NCBI RefSeq assembly: GCF_001427525.1
Contig: NZ_LMGU01000001.1
Coordinates: 372,001 to 436,000, forward strand
Length of the DNA stretch: 64,000 bases
From: Microbacterium sp. Root61
GTDB lineage: Bacteria > Actinomycetota > Actinomycetes > Actinomycetales > Microbacteriaceae
Reading direction: 5' to 3'
Shown here: positions 63,436 through 64,000 of the stretch, piece after piece
How positions within the stretch are numbered: the first letter of the stretch is position 1
How the letters are laid out: each line of letters starts with the position of its first letter
Notes under the pieces: generated by a model
Told to the model about the DNA's origin: nothing
Databases searched by the model: none
Seen by the model: only the letters and a program-made list of their open reading frames with translations
Position numbers and translations under genes: made by a program

Positions 63436-63507
63436 GTTCTCCCGCATACGCAAAACCGCGCCCGGCCCCATCGGGGGCGCGGACGCGGTGTAAGAAGCGG
63501 GGGAGTG

Positions 63508-64000
63508 TTACGCGTCGATGTCGTCGACGCCCGGCATCCAGGCCTGGCCGGGGCGACCCCAGCCGCGCTTGCGGGCGATCTTCTGCACGATCTTCCAGTC
63601 GCCGTCGTCCAGGCGATCGATGTACAGCACTCCGTCGAGGTGATCGAACTCGTGCTGCATGATCCGGGCGCGCCAGCCGTCGACCTCGACGCGCACCGGC
63701 GCACCGTCGAGATCGATACCGGTCACGAGCGCGCGCTCGGAACGGCGCAGCGGGAACCGCTCGCCCGGGAACGAGAGGCAGCCTTCGGACTCCTCGTCGG
63801 GGTCGGGCTCGCCGGGTTCGATCGGGTGCATCCACAGCTCGGGGTTGATGATCACGCCGCGCCAGGGTTGGCCGTCGTCATCGCTGTAGTTGTACGTGTA
63901 GATCCGGAGGCCCACTCCGACCTGCGGTGCCGCCAGACCCACGCCGGGTGCGGCATCCATCGTCTCGAACATGTCATTGACGAGTTGTCGCACGTCGTCG
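63508..64000 (-). CDS. def: peptide deformylase, N-terminally partial
   Basis: The frame is open to the window end, so the start lies outside. All three deformylase motifs are visible: GVGLAAPQVG (motif 1), EGCLSFPG (motif 2, metal Cys) and QHEFDHLDGVL (motif 3, HExxH). It removes the formyl group from nascent proteins. It is leftward, towards the type A repeat. Nothing unusual is seen in the visible part. Confidence 0.96.
   Translation of the reverse strand, partial: DDVRQLVNDMFETMDAAPGVGLAAPQVGVGLRIYTYNYSDDDGQPWRGVIINPELWMHPIEPGEPDPDEESEGCLSFPGERFPLRRSERALVTGIDLDGAPVRVEVDGWRARIMQHEFDHLDGVLYIDRLDDGDWKIVQKIARKRGWGRPGQAWMPGVDDIDA

Overview
The window is a high-GC actinobacterial chromosome segment, most likely from Microbacteriaceae (Microbacterium-like). 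Reasons: GTG/TTG starts are frequent, many genes overlap by ATGA/GTGA/TGATG junctions, and the conserved order leuS / comEA-comEC-holA-rpsT / lepA-hemW / hrcA-dnaJ-rsmE-HIT-phoH-ybeY-CNNM-era / leuA / recO-uppS / dusB-dgt-dnaG / tRNA-Asn / def is an actinobacterial core layout. The words GGATGC and GCATCC also recur throughout. The species cannot be fixed from sequence alone.

Region 1 (1-4.5 kb) looks like the right edge of a genomic island. It holds a CHAT-domain protease (5' end outside the window), an alpha/beta hydrolase and a caspase-like protease. The caspase carries a C-terminal segment normally seen in STAND-type proteins, but no NTPase core. The cluster ends at a lone 3' tRNA fragment (T-arm plus acceptor end) followed by a terminator, as expected of an attachment site. 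By analogy with actinobacterial conflict systems this is a candidate protease-based immunity or cell-death module, and it is the most interesting part of the window.

Region 2 (4.5-20.7 kb) is mainly accessory. It contains small membrane proteins and lipoproteins, two GNAT acetyltransferases, two 46-residue zinc-ribbon mini-genes in inverted orientation, a VOC protein, a PQQ-type sugar dehydrogenase lipoprotein, a zinc metallopeptidase and an AidB-like acyl-CoA dehydrogenase. A secreted GH3 enzyme, a leftward SRAP / App1-phosphatase / DedA group and pabB complete it.

Region 3 (20.7-44.8 kb) is core translation, DNA uptake, replication and heat-shock genes, interrupted twice. A 1.2-kb segment sits between leuS and comEA, flanked by direct repeats that include the end of leuS. 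A beta-glucosidase / MFS / hydrolase / extracellular nuclease block sits between rpsT and lepA. hrcA is preceded by a CIRCE operator.

Region 4 (44.8-64 kb) continues the core: a CNNM-type protein, era, leuA behind a leader-peptide attenuator, recO-uppS, dusB-dgt-dnaG, tRNA-Asn and def (5' end outside the window). A choloylglycine (bile-salt) hydrolase that resembles Firmicutes enzymes is inserted between the CNNM gene and era. Nested-palindrome repeat elements of two related designs occur in the intergenic spaces at 28.9-29.2, 48.2 and 63.3 kb.
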